Positions 12,845 through 23,029 of a stretch of DNA of 64,000 bases are shown here, piece by piece; the first letter of the stretch is position 1, and every line of letters starts with the position of its first letter. Source of the stretch: Cristatella mucedo (Eukaryota; Bryozoa; Phylactolaemata; Cristatellidae); the NCBI GenBank assembly GCA_009760855.2, contig WPIO01000024.1, forward strand, positions 2,040,001-2,104,000, written 5' to 3'. The position numbers and the translations under genes are program-made. Under the pieces are notes generated by a model. That model worked only from the letters and a program-made list of their open reading frames with translations, ran no database searches and was not told the DNA's origin.

Positions 12845-13523
12845 AATTATCCATATATTGCTCGACCGGTTATCTTGCTCAAAGCCACGTTCTTTTTCAA
12901 AAGTCTCTCCCGCGGCAGAAAGCCCGTGTTGACTTTGTATTTCGATATTTCTTAGTTAGCCTTTCTCCACTCAAATCTTGGTGCAGAGTCATGCAGTAGG
13001 CAGTGCTTTGTTGCTTCCGTGAGTAGGATGATTGTCCCAAAGGCTCTTCTACTGTGCGTATATGTGCGAGGATGTGTGTATGCTTGTCGTATTCCTAAGT
13101 GCGTGAGCATGCAACCCTGTATCATTCGCAGAGTGTGAGCACAGACCATGTGCACGCCTCCTCGTGTCACCTGTGCAGCATGTGTAGTATATGCGTGTTA
13201 AGGGGCATGAGGGAATAACAAGGTAGCAATATGGCTTAGTGCATGTTGAGGTGGGTCTCTTCAAAGGCTGTGAGTATTGCTGTAAAAGAATAGACCTCAT
13301 GGCAATGCCAAATGCTCTGCACTGTGCCTACACCACAGTCCGTAGTGACTGGATATTATTCGGCAGCCGTAAGTGCTTAACAAAGCTTCTTTCTAATAAT
13401 TCAGTATAATTGCATCCCCTATTGAAGCCGCACTGATCATTCCATTACATTATCACTGAATTCTGAAAATAGAACGACCACGGATTGAGGTAGCATTTGT
13501 CTATTTTCTTGAACCACTCCAGG

Positions 13524-13531
13524 TATAAATA
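13524..13531 (+). promoter_or_regulatory. TATA-like box upstream of the CUB-like exon
   Basis: TATAAATA lies about 50 bases before the hydrophobic start of the open frame. The duplicated copy keeps TATAAAA at the equivalent place (18703-18709). Retention in both copies is suggestive only. Confidence 0.3.
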
Positions 13532-14047
13532 ATACTTGCTGTCTTTCGACCTAAGTGTGTCGCTCAGGTAGCTGTGCTCTATTGCTGTGTGCTTTTGTTT
13601 CTAGTAACTGCCAGCAGCAACTGCATACAAAAATACGTCAGTAAGAACTCAACGGGCTATCTGGAAATGCTCGACTCACCTACTGTTTATGCACCTCGGT
13701 GGTGCCGGCAGCTAATAAATACTGGCAGAGCTATCGAGCTGACAGTTGTGAACGTCATAGTATGGCGATACGAGAAGGGTAAACCCGGTTTCCGTTTCAA
13801 GGCTAATTCTAACATCACCTCTGGCACGTGGGAATTTGACATGGCTCGATACGTATGGACAAACGAGAGTGCTGAGAGATGTCCCTATTTAGCGTTCGAC
13901 GGGTCTGGATTGGATTTGCAACCGCGTTCTGGTTCACCGAATACGTTTAAAGGCAATGTCAGTGTCAAACTAAATACACAGCAAGCACCTGGTGAATTTT
14001 GCACGTTCCAGGTCTTATACAAAGGTAATCTCCTAATTGTGTTGTAG
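13529..14047 (+). CDS. Exon of a putative secreted CUB-like glycoprotein (partial)
   Basis: The frame is open from 13529 to the stop at 14045-14047 and has no ATG until residue MLDSP (about 13667). It begins with a hydrophobic run (LYCCVLLFLVTASS) that looks like a signal peptide, then a Cys, GYLEMLDSP, a Cys after PRW, and RAIELTVVNV. This order resembles the start of a CUB domain (Cys, G..SP, C.W, I.L), which is an extracellular adhesion or protease-associated module. Two later Cys (ERCPY, EFCTF) fit a second disulphide. N-glycosylation sequons NST, NIT, NES and NVS are visible. TTTGTTTCTAG just before TAACTGCC looks like a splice acceptor, and AAAGGTAATC before the stop looks like a donor, so it is more likely an internal or second exon than a single-exon gene. 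The CUB assignment is tentative. Confidence 0.5.
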   Translation: MILAVFRPKCVAQVAVLYCCVLLFLVTASSNCIQKYVSKNSTGYLEMLDSPTVYAPRWCRQLINTGRAIELTVVNVIVWRYEKGKPGFRFKANSNITSGTWEFDMARYVWTNESAERCPYLAFDGSGLDLQPRSGSPNTFKGNVSVKLNTQQAPGEFCTFQVLYKGNLLIVL

Positions 14048-14084
14048 GAGTTCGAATATGCTGACCTGGTTAAGCCCAGGATTA

Positions 14085-14225
14085 ACGTGCTTGCCTTTAA
14101 CTGCTGAGGCTTTAACTGCTGAGGAAAGGTTATCACTTCTGACGACCGAGGTCGTGGGCTCGAGCCAGCCAACGTAGAAGTGCCTGGCTAGAGATTAAAT
14201 AATCTTAGGTAGCTATGCAAACGAG
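14085..14225 (+). repeat. SINE-1 copy (tRNA-derived, LINE-A-like tail)
   Basis: GAGGTCGTGGGCTCGAGCC is a B-box-like element. It is followed by AAGTGCCTGGCTAGAGATTA and a GGTAGCTATGCAAA tail, a decayed form of the SINE-1 tail seen at 41925-42062. The same SINE sits at the equivalent place in the duplicated copy (19676-19770), so it predates the duplication. Confidence 0.65.
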
Positions 14226-14310
14226 TTATATTTCTGATGTTGTTTTGCAAGTTTCTAGCTAACTGCTTCTGCATATGTCTATGACTATGGTTTCTACTCC
14301 CAGGATAAAA

Positions 14311-14734
14311 GCTCTGATTGATAGCAAGTTTTCGGCCCAGCTCCTTGGTATTTTTTAATTTCCAGTCGTATCTGCAGATCTGATCAAACTTCAATTTTTA
14401 CTGTTGTTATTGTGATAAATTTTATCATAGCCAGGAAATGTAGCATAGGCACTCATTTTTTAGAGGATACAGGTGGTGCTGCATGTCAAAGTGGTTAATT
14501 TCGAGTTCATATAACGTGCATGGAAAGAGATGAACTCTTAAGAAGATGTCAGGTAATAGTTGTCGGCAAGCCTAATATTACTCGGAAAAGCGAACAACCC
14601 CTAAGAATCTGCGTAACCTATAAGGCACTGTGCGAAATCCTGGTGTCCTGTTTTCAAATGACTTTTCACAAATTGATGTAGCTCATGCATTACTTGTCTG
14701 CCTGTGAAATCAGACATTTAACAGTTATTGCAAA
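14311..14734. other. Unassigned sequence
   Basis: An AT-rich spacer with no recognisable gene or repeat. Copy 1 and copy 2 of the segmental duplication stop aligning around its left edge. Confidence 0.4.
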
Positions 14735-15590
14735 ACTCTGCACCCAGGCTTGTCTGTCTGGAAATCTAGGTGTCATGTTCCAAAGTGACATCTCGTTAGA
14801 CAACCGCATCAGCTCCACAATTAAGTCTGCTTACTTTCAGCTACATTGCTAAAATTTGTGCTTGTTTAGATAAGGATACCACATCTAAGTTGGTCCCTGC
14901 ATTCATGACATCCCATCTTTACTTTTGTAACTCAGTGCTTGCTGGCCTACCGGCATGTGCAATCAGGCGATTACAGATGGTGCAAAGCTCTGCAACTAGC
15001 CTTGCTTGTTATGAGCTTCACGATTGCCACATCTCATCACTTCTTTCCGACCTGCACTGGCTCCCAGTCAAGCAACTGATCGACTTCAAGGTTTTTGTCG
15101 CCCACTTTTTTAGGTCACTTCGTTCTTTTACTCCAGCCTATCTCCCAGATCTACTACCCCACCATGCCAAGCATCGTACCACCAGCTTTTCGGAATCCAA
15201 CAGTTTGCCAATGCCTCCTATAAACCTCAAATCCTTTGGAGACCGTGCATTTAGTTCGCATGCTCCCAAAGCCTGGAACTCATGACCGACTTACGTCAGA
15301 ACATCCCCTGACTTGACAACATTAAAAAAGAACTTCAAAACACACCTATTTAGGGCGGTATTTAGTGGGTAGCTGTGATTTGCCATTCATGTGCTTATGC
15401 GTGCTGACACTAACCACAATTGAATGCTGATCCTGTGCAAATCACCCCTAAACATGTTATTCATGTTGCTTATCAAGCATTATATTACTCACCATTCCCT
15501 TGCGTTTCCCAACGCAGCAATTTTAATGCGCGATTGAGATCTGTGAGAGCACTTCATCAAGTGCATTAACATTATCGTTATTAGTTTTGT
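14735..15590 (+). mobile_element. LINE-A copy, C-terminal part and 3' end
   Basis: Starts near the NLGVMF-type box (GGTGTCATGTTCCAAAGTGA at about 14770) and runs through the C-terminal domain (14890-15285 is open, with SHLYFCNSVLAGLPACAI) to the 3' untranslated region. It ends with the degenerate hairpin AATGCGCGATTGAGATCTG and the CATTAACATTATCGTTATTAG tail. 5'-truncated; the stop at 15283 replaces a Trp/Ser region of other copies. Confidence 0.87.
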
Positions 15591-16175
15591 GAGCAGCACA
15601 GTTGCCACATCATTCGCCTATCTGCACTACCTCCCAGTCAAGCAAAATATGCATCGACCTCAAGGTCACTCACTTTTAGGCCTCGCCATTCTTTGGCTCC
15701 TGCCTACCCTATAAGATCTACTTCTCATCGGGTTATGCATCGTACCATCTGCTTCCCTGGATCTAATCATTTACCTTCACATCGTATGAACCTGTAATTC
15801 TTTGGAAACCATGCCTTTAATTCGTATGCTTAAAAACCGTGGAACTGTATTCCGACTGGCCTTAAGATTTTCGCTGATTTGACGACGTTTAAAAAGAAGC
15901 TAGAAAGGCATCTTATTTATCACATTATTGAGTCGGCCCATGTGATTAATCCTTTGTGTGCTTATCTATGCTGACACTGTGCTTGCTGCCACTAACCACA
16001 TTTGCATGCTGAACCTGTGCAGGTCACCTCCAGCTATTAAATGCTTGTTGCCATTTAGCATGCTACCACTAACCATTCGACCATGCTTCCCTTGCAGCAA
16101 AATGTAAAGCCTAGAAAGAAAATGAGTTCTGTGAAGGTGCTATACAATAACAATAATAATAATTATTATTATTTT
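15588..16175 (+). mobile_element. Second LINE-A copy, directly abutting the previous one
   Basis: Begins at the GTGAGC.GCA.AGTTGCCACATCA region of the C-terminal domain and continues through SDLLP, the end of the ORF and the tail, ending in AATAATAATAATTATTATTATT at about 16150-16175. The ORF is destroyed by indels. Head-to-tail placement suggests integration into the AT-rich tail of the first copy. Confidence 0.85.
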
Positions 16176-17289
16176 TTATAAAATGACCTAAGCAGCTTCT
16201 GAAGTGAGTTGAAAATTCGAGACCTTCTGAAAAAGTTCTTTATATAGAGCCCTAAGAGAGAATGGTTTCAATTCAGATGGATGAGAACTCGTAACATTCA
16301 TTTAAATCGTATAAGTCGTTATGTAAAGATAAGCATGGAAAAGCAACCAAGAAGAGACTTTGGCCTTTGGTTAGTAGGACCCTTCCCCTACTCATTAGCA
16401 TGTGATTTATTGAATGGAGATTAGTTTAGTGAAGTGCTATAACGAAGCTTTTTGCTGTTGTCCATAACACGGCATGATCAGTTTTGTTTCGCACAACCAG
16501 GCACATGTGCCATTCCCTTGACAGAAGAAATGATGGATGCAAGAGGTAGGGGTTTACTGCTTTCTGAATGGCAGATTGTAGAGAGCTCCAAGCTGTTTAA
16601 TCAAGGTAGCTTAAGGCACGGCCACAAAGAGATTTGAACTTAATTAAGGGCACAACTAATCGGCCATACTTAGATGAGCTGTCGGCCCAATGGAGGCTGG
16701 AGACAAAACCTATTCACGTTGATAGGCCGGGGCTTGAGAATGGAGGGACCGAAAGGTGGGTGACAGGATCTTGGTGTAGATACAAAACGTTATCTGATAG
16801 GCAGCTAGCAAAAAATGTCGAGGGGGATTAGCAGTTGTCATTTTTTGGCACACAAGCTTCCCTACCTAGTTTTGCACCAACACGGACTCCTCTTGGATCG
16901 GTAGAAAAAAATGCAAAAATTGAATTACGAAAGTCTATTCGGCATGTAGAGAATACGTGGACCGGCTTAACTGTTTGGCTCTTGTAAACGAAAGCCCAAA
17001 TTGTGTCTGTGTTACACAAGTGTAGGTAGGCAGACTTGACTGGAGAGCTTACTTATCTATCTAGCGATAAGTCATTGTGGTAGATGACCAACACGACTTC
17101 TTCGCAAAGGCTACTGGAGATGTACTGGTCGAGCTGCTTATGAGAATTAGGCTTTCTTGTTCGGGGCAGCAAGATATATGCCCGTGACTAGTAACAGGTT
17201 TACGTTGTCATTCAAATTCAAACGTTTGCTTCAGCCTAGGTGTTAATATGGGCAGTGCAAGTCATTTGGGAGCTGAGGGAGTTTGAGAC
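16176..17289. other. Unassigned sequence
   Basis: No gene was recognised. Short frames at 16452-16637 and 16634-16831 overlap end to end but resemble no known family. Confidence 0.4.
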
Positions 17290-17300
17290 TGTGAAAGTCA

Positions 17301-17835
17301 GTGAAGGATTATAATAATAAGGATAAACTTGATAAACCACTCTTAGAGAACTCGATCACTTAAAAAAAAAATTAATTTTTACTTGCTTTAGATTTGCTAA
17401 AAAGGTAACACGGTCTAATGCTGAGTTGCATCATGCTCGATAAACAACACGAATACCATGGTTAAGGGTGACATGCACTGGGTCAGTATGCAAGTGCGGT
17501 TAGTGGCAGCATGCACAGTGGCAGCACACATTAGCTCACAAAGGACGAATCACAGGGACCCACTAAATGGTGTAATAACTTATTCCTTTTTAAGTTATTT
17601 TTAAATGTGCTCAAGTCAACAGATGTCGTGACGCAAGTCGGAAGTAAATTCCAGCCTTTGGGAGCATACGAAATAAATGCATGGTCTCCAAAGGACTTGA
17701 GGTTTGTACGAGGTAGTAATAAACAGTTAGTTTACGAAAACCGGTTGGTGCGATGCTTGGCCTGGTGGAGGAGTAGATCTGATAGGTTGGCTGGAGCCGA
17801 AGAATGAAGTGACCTAAAAGGAGCGACAAAACCTT
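17301..17835 (-). mobile_element. LINE-A copy, 3' end
   Basis: The minus-strand copy starts with the decayed hairpin and tail (17301-17400, with an inserted AT run), then the 3' untranslated region and the C-terminal codons to about 17835 (GCGACAAAACCTT). 5'-truncated. Confidence 0.85.
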
Positions 17836-17845
17836 AAACACAACG

Positions 17846-17985
17846 CATTATGCACTTGATAAAGCACCCTCAGAGAACTCAATCTCTTCCTAGGCGCTTT
17901 ACATTTGCTGCAAATGGAAACGTGATTAAATGGTGAGTAATATCGTGCTTCATAAACAACATGAATAACATGGTTAGGGGTGACA
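17846..17985 (-). mobile_element. Very short LINE-A 3' end
   Basis: Only the tail survives: GATAAAGCACCCTCAGAGAA, the hairpin complement, TTTGCTGCAAATGGAAACG, and the 3' untranslated region up to ATGGTTAGGGGTGACAT. It abuts the preceding LINE-A in the same orientation, and the start of segmental duplication copy 2 lies directly to its right. Confidence 0.85.
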
Positions 17986-18702
17986 TGATTATCCATATAT
18001 TGCTTGACCGGTCATCTTGCTCGAGGCCAGGTTCTTTTTTGACAATCTCTCTCACTGCAAACAGCCTCTGTTTATTTGTATTTAAATATCTTTTAGTTAG
18101 CTCTTCACAACTCAAATCTGGGTGCATTGTCGTGCAGTACGCACTGCATTATTGCTCTCCGTGAGTCGGATGGTTGTCCCAAAGGCTCTTCTATTGTGTA
18201 TATGTGTGTAAGGATGTGGGTATGCTTGTCGTATCCGTAAGTGCATGACCATGCGTCCCTGTACCATTCGTGGAGTGTGCTCAAAGTACATGTGTACGCC
18301 TCCTCGTGTCACCCGTGCAGCATGTGTAGTCTATGCACCACCTCATGTCACCGGTGCAGCATGTGTAATCTATGCGTATTAAGGGGCATGAAGGAATTAT
18401 AAAGTAGCAATATGCCTTAGTGTATTTTGAGGTGGGTCTCTTCACAGGCTGAGTATTGCTGTTAAAGAATAGACCTCATGGCAATGCCAAATGCTCTGCA
18501 TTGTGCCTACACCACAGTCCGTGGTGACTGGATATTATTTGGCAGCAGTGAGTGCTTAGCAAATCATCTTGCTATTAATGCAATATTACTGCATCTCCTT
18601 TGAAGCAGCGCCGATAATTCAATTACAGTGCCACTGAATTTGGAAAACTTATTGACCGGCGATTGAGGTAAAATTTGCTAAATTTCTTTAACCATTCAGG
18701 CA

Positions 18703-18709
18703 TATAAAA
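18703..18709 (+). promoter_or_regulatory. TATA-like box in duplication copy 2
   Basis: TATAAAA at the position equivalent to 13524-13531 in copy 1. Confidence 0.25.
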
Positions 18710-18739
18710 TACCTGCTCTCTGTCGAAGAAAGGATGACG

Positions 18740-19242
18740 ACCAAAGGACCATGTCGCTCAGCTAGCTGTTCTCTATCGCTTTGTGGTTTTGTTTCTAGTA
18801 AATGCAACCAGCAACCACAGACAAGAAGACTTCTTTAATAAATCGATACGTTATCTGGAAATGCTTGACGCACCTAATGATAATGTAATTATGTGGTACT
18901 GGCTGCTAAGAAAGAGGGGCAGAGCTATCGAGCTGACACTTGTGAACGTCACAGCATAGCAATACGGTATTGGGAAACCAGGTTTCCTTTTCTCGGCTAA
19001 TTCTAGCCTCACCTCAAGCACATGGGAATCTGGCACATCTCGATACGTCTGGACAAACGAGACTGCCGAGTCATGTCCCTATTTGTCGTTCGACAGGTCT
19101 GGATGGCATCTGTAACCGTGGTCTGGTTCACCACAGTAGTTTCATGGCGACTTTAGTGTCTTACTAAATATACCTCCCGTACATAATATATCTTGCATAT
19201 TCCAGGTCATGTACAATGATATTCTCTTAGTCTTGTTATAGG
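18740..19242 (+). pseudogene. Decayed paralogue of the CUB-like exon
   Basis: Aligns along its length with 13529-14047. Recognisable pieces are GRAIELTLVNVTA, GKPGFLFSANSSLTSSTWE and RYVWTNETAESCPYLSFD. At least three in-frame stops interrupt it (about 18956, 19113 and 19137), one directly after NVTA and one within the HLxPWSGSP segment. Indels near 18870-18910 also shift the frame. The TTTGTTTCTAG acceptor-like sequence is retained. Copy 1 is open over the same region, so only copy 1 could be functional. Confidence 0.8.
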
Positions 19243-19316
19243 AGTTTACAATTGCCGTACTGGTACAGCCCACGGGTGAATGTATTTGCCGGTGACCGCC
19301 GAGGCAAGCTGATCAC

Positions 19317-19675
19317 CAATGTAATGTATCTCCGTCTGTAACTCCACAATGCAGTAAAGAATATGTGGGTCTTATGCAGGAGAGTTTTGTATAGCGCACT
19401 CACAGCCTAAGCGGCTTTCGGTACGCATTCGGTAGCCAACAGAATTGGTCTCACGCAACTAAGAGAAAGTGGGAAGCATAGCAGAGTCAGGAAACCAGTT
19501 GAGGTAGTGAGTAGCATGGAAGTAGAAGCTCAGGACGGCTGAAAAGGAATAGCCATAGTCGGCAGTAGGAGAGTAGTTGTCGTTGCATAGCAATATTGGA
19601 AGCAAGTTCGACAGTCTAGGACCTGCAGAGCTGAAGCTTCTATCGCCAACGGAGTGTAAGTGGAAGAATGGACTA
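19317..19675 (-). mobile_element. LINE-B 3' fragment inserted in duplication copy 2
   Basis: Starts with AATGTATCTCCGTCTGTAAC (3' terminus on the minus strand), then the tail and the last codons up to the CTGAAGCTTCTATCGCCAAC region. It is absent at the matching place in copy 1 (between about 14130 and 14140), which gives an empty-site comparison: the insertion came after the duplication. Confidence 0.9.
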
Positions 19676-19770
19676 GGATGACTGAGGTCGTGGGCTTGAA
19701 CCCAGTGGTATATGTAAAGTGCTGGCTGGAAATTAAGTTCTCTTAGGGTGCTATACAAATTAAATATAAG
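19676..19770 (+). repeat. SINE-1 copy, tail well preserved
   Basis: GAGGTCGTGGGCTTGAACCC (B-box region), then AAAGTGCTGGCTGGAAATTA and AGTTCTCTTAGGGTGCTATA. The tail hairpin matches the LINE-A 3' end in plan. Orthologous to the SINE at 14085-14225. Confidence 0.75.
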
Positions 19771-19850
19771 TTTGATGTTATTTTGTAAGTTTGTAGCTAA
19801 TCGCTTTTGCACAGATCTGCGACTAGAACGGCGGCTCCCACATTGACATT

Positions 19851-20364
19851 CATTCTGATTCGGTGTTGCTCTAGACTTAGCATGATGTTATTATGTAAAT
19901 TCAGCCAAGTATAATCAAATTTAATAAAATGTAAAGGCTAAAGGTAAATTTAAGGATATCCTGATTCAGGCGACTCATTTAGGTAGCACCTGATGACCCT
20001 TGGCAGCATATCCTCTGGATTATGGCAGTCAATTATTATTTTCATTTCCTGCAGAGCTCGAGTCCACGACGAGGTCACGCAGTGCAAGCAGTCTATCATT
20101 GCACAAAAGTATACAGCAAGACAAGATTCTCAAAATATCTTAGATAAGTTGGCTAACTGATTACGTTTTTACTTTTAAGACCCAGTGAATCACCCGAATA
20201 ACGTATTTGCAATAAAGCGGCGTATGAAAATATAAAGATAATATTATCTAATACATATTATACATCAAGATTTTCTGCATGGTGGCTTTCGCACAAGGAT
20301 CTATGATGTTGGCACTCTATACTCGTGCAGCTGACATTGCATTTCAGGTTAGCCTTTGTCTCAG
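19851..20364. other. Unassigned sequence
   Basis: An AT-rich spacer with no recognisable gene. It contains a short unmatched TAATTTAATAAAATG-like stretch only. Confidence 0.4.
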
Positions 20365-20490
20365 CCAGGGTTAGGGTTCTCACTCTCCACCATCACAGGT
20401 CACGGGTTTAAGTCCGGCATTGGGTGGATCTTTATTGACCCCTGCAAGCAGTGGTGCAAGCCGTGAGGTCTCATTTTCTGCTGTATTAGA
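20365..20490 (+). repeat. SINE-2 copy (tRNA-like)
   Basis: TCACGGGTTTAAGTCCGGCA is a B-box-like element, preceded by a possible A box (CAGCCAGGGTTAGGG) about 45 bases upstream. The downstream part, GCATTGGGTGGATCTTTATT and CTGCAAGCAGTGG, matches the copies at 21535 and 35932. Confidence 0.6.
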
Positions 20491-20506
20491 TAATGGCCAC
20501 CGAGTC

Positions 20507-21175
20507 TCAATGTAATATATATCCGGCTGTAACCCCACTATACTATGTGGGTGATATGCATGAGAATTTCGTGCAGCTCACTCACAGTATGAGCCGCGTT
20601 CGGTAACCACGTGGTAGCCAACGGACGTCATCTTATGCAATAAAGAGAACTTGGGAAGCGTAAACAAGTCAGATCGACAGTTGAGGTAGTGAGTAACATA
20701 ACTGTAGTAGCTCAGGACCGCTGGAAAGGATGAGCCATAGTCGACAGCAGGAGAGTAGCTGTCGTTTCGTAAGAATCGCGGAAGTGTGTTCTGCAGTCTA
20801 GGACCTGCAGAACAAAAGCATCTTTCGCCTACTGTCTTTAAGCGGAGGCACGAAGCAGGCATTGTATTGCGTATGCAGGACCTGAGGGAACGAGGAAGCT
20901 GAAACTGGTATAACAGTTCAGCTAGGTACGGAGGAGGAAAGCCGTGGCGGGCCTTGTGGGTCAGTGTAAGAACTTTGCTCTGTATCCGTTGATCGACCGG
21001 CAGCCAACCTAGCTCTTTTAGCACAGAATGCACAGGTTCAAACCTATGGGATTTTCAAACTAGCCTTGAAGCCGTATTCAAAGCCAGCTGCATGTGCCTA
21101 TTGGCTTTTTTGGTAGCTCAGCCAAGAGGGTATTACAATAATCTAGCCGAGACTGATTTCAGGAGCTAGCTAAAT
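20507..21175 (-). mobile_element. LINE-B 3' copy
   Basis: The minus-strand 3' terminus ATGTAATATATATCCGGCTG is followed by the tail and then an open stretch at 20578-21033, which covers the LINE-B C-terminal domain (LKELGWLPVDQRIQSKVLTL). It continues to about 21175 with the CTCGGCT.GATTA region. 5'-truncated before the reverse transcriptase core. Confidence 0.88.
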
Positions 21176-21482
21176 TTTGTTTTTGATATTCATCCCCGTG
21201 CTAGAGAGCGGCCTCGGGTGACGCCATTTGTGGTGTGAACTGACTTCTCCACGATCATTCAGGTATTCCGCCCCTATTTTACCTGCGACCACTAATGAGC
21301 AGTCCTCAGAAATACGAATCAAAACATGACCTGCTTAGCATAAGGTATGATATCGCCATTAGTCGATAACTACCTTCGTGCCTTCTTCGGCAGGTCAGTA
21401 AGAACCTGCCATCATCTTTTGTTAGCCCTAACAGCAGCTCTGCCGTCAAACCTGTGACCCTTAAGTGCCGATTAGCACTCGT
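21176..21482. other. Unassigned sequence
   Basis: No gene or repeat was recognised. Confidence 0.35.
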
Positions 21483-21675
21483 TGCGGCATTAGCTCACTT
21501 ACCGTGCCTCAGCGTGTCTTATCTCATAGATAAGGTGCCCCCCTTTTACGATCCAGTCCGTGGATTCGACATCAGCATTGGGAGATCCTTAACTGCTGGC
21601 TGCAAGGAGTACTGATAGCCGTTAACTCACGTATGCAACTATGCAAATGAGCCAGTTAAATCAGCTAATATTTGG
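21483..21675 (+). repeat. SINE-2 copy
   Basis: Contains GTGGATTCGACATCAGCATT (B-box region), then GGGAGATCCTTAACTGCTGG and GAGCCAGTTAAATCAGCTAA. The final phrase matches 36085-36110 almost exactly, so these are copies of one dispersed element. Confidence 0.6.
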
Positions 21676-21999
21676 GACTGACGGTAGCAATTTAAGGTTT
21701 TCCGTGAATAACCAACGCTATGTATACCATTACAATTTAGGAATGCCGTGAGTTTTCCGGCAGCTTGCTTGTAAAGCTTAGAAAATTTAATAATTTAATA
21801 ATGGTTTTAATTTAAACCAGGTTCCTGCATCACGATCCTAATAGTGTAACCGCGTAGAAGCTCGTCCCCCGGTTCTCTACCGGTGGACTGTGTGATACAG
21901 TGCTGCAGTGCGGTTAAAACACAGGCGGCCGCAACTGGGTGCCGAAAGCAATAGTTTATTGTGGGCCTATTAGCAGTGGTTACGCGCTGGCGCAAGCGC
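21676..21999. other. Unassigned sequence
   Basis: No gene was recognised. Base composition rises in GC from about 21840 towards the tandem repeat. Confidence 0.35.
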
Positions 22000-22000
22000 T

Positions 22001-22232
22001 TTACGCGGCGTGCACCGGACCGACGGAGCTAACTTCGCGAACCTCCGAAGCCCGAGTATAACCAACTACCCTGTGCGTTTACGCGGCGCGTATCGGTCCA
22101 AAGGAGTTAACTGTGCGAACTCCCGAAGCCCGACTATAATAACTACCCTACGCGTTTACGCGGCGTGTACCGGACCGACGGAGTTAACTGTGCGAACTCC
22201 CGAAGTCCGAGTATAACTAACTACCCTATGCG
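22001..22232 (+). repeat. Minisatellite, three units of about 77 bp
   Basis: TTACGCGGCG starts units at 22001, 22079 and 22156. Each unit holds GGA/GGTCC..GGAGTTAACT, then CGAAC.TCCCGAAG.CCGA, TATAA and ACTACCCT. Units 2 and 3 are closest. The array is GC- and CpG-rich compared with its surroundings. The open frame 22010-22216 simply follows the repeat. Confidence 0.93.
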
Positions 22233-22472
22233 CGCGTCGCTACAGCACCCCAAGATACGAGCAGCTAACTGAGTAGCCGGCAGAACACAACTGCACATTC
22301 TAAGTTGCACTTAGCTGTCCGTCGCCGTAGGTTCGCCTCTCGTGCTCTTGAAGCGTAGTCTCGCATCGACTACCAAGCTGCAGCCCTCAGCTCTGTCAGT
22401 CGTCTCATTGTATTCTCTCTCCTCTCAGCTCCTGACCTCGCGCGCAGCTGCTATTTCTACTTCAGCATATTA

Positions 22473-22690
22473 GTCGGTGCACATCCTGACCGCAATGTCT
22501 GCACCAGGCTTCATTTTAACTTTAGCGGGTAGACCAGGAGCCGGGCTTGTACTAGCTGTCCAAGTCGAACCCGCTAAGACAACCACATTAGTCGCTCCAT
22601 CTCCTAACCGCATCGCCTGCATGAAGCTCCATTCTAACCTGAGCTTGGTGAGTCAGGAGCTGGGTCTGTACTAGGCGCCCCAGTCGACCC
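22473..22690 (+). repeat. Tandem duplication of about 117 bp
   Basis: Unit 1 (22473-22572) and unit 2 (22590-22690) share, in order, GTCG.T.CATC.CCT.ACCGCA, TGAGC/TTAGC, AG.AGC.GGGCTTGTACTAG and CAAGTCGA.CC. A C-homopolymer follows at 22687-22700. Confidence 0.75.
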
Positions 22691-22700
22691 CCCCCCCCCT

Positions 22701-23029
22701 CTAAGGCAAGGGCTCCCATCGCGGCTAAGCTGAGAGCTGCACCAGTGCAGTAGCAAAGATTAGTATTCGTATGGCAATGTGCTCCAGTGTTTGAGAATTC
22801 CGTTGGTCGGTAGAGTCTCGGGAGATGCATTTACAGGGTTTACCATCAAATATACCATACTGATTTTAACAGCACTTTGAACGGGTTCAGGATATTCTTC
22901 TCTGTTAGCTTGTTATCGTTCTATTAAATCTAATAAGAGAGCTTAAACCTTACTGTAGGCACTGTTCTTGTCTTACGTAGGAAGAATCTCTGAATTAAGA
23001 GATATTAATAATTATGTCAATTAAATTCC
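22701..23029. other. Unassigned sequence
   Basis: No gene or repeat was recognised. Confidence 0.35.

Larger units (their letters stand above)
12845..14310 (+). repeat. Segmental duplication, copy 1
   Basis: This segment is repeated in the same orientation at 17988-19316 plus 19676-19850. The pair starts abruptly at ATTATCCATATATTGCT and stays alignable through a CCCAAAGGCTCTTCTA phrase, the CUB-like exon and a SINE-1. Copy 1 is the better preserved: its exon is open where copy 2 has stops, and it lacks the LINE-B present in copy 2. Confidence 0.88.
17988..19850 (+). repeat. Segmental duplication, copy 2 (interrupted by LINE-B)
   Basis: Direct-orientation copy of 12845-14310. It begins with ATTATCCATATATTGCTTGA and matches copy 1 through the CUB-like exon, then is interrupted at 19317-19675 by a LINE-B. 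It resumes with GACTGAGGTCGTGGGCTTGA (SINE-1) and a shared stretch around TTGATGTTATTTTG, fading after about 19850. A local tandem copy of CTCATGTCACC.GTGCAGCATGTGTA occurs at about 18300-18375. Confidence 0.87.

Noticed and set aside
22010-22216. 68-residue frame over the 77-bp repeats
   Set aside because: A 77-base period is not a multiple of three, so a repeat protein would not be kept in frame; no other support.
22001-22232. CRISPR array
   Set aside because: There are no unique spacers between short repeats; the whole 77-base unit is repeated and the context is animal DNA.
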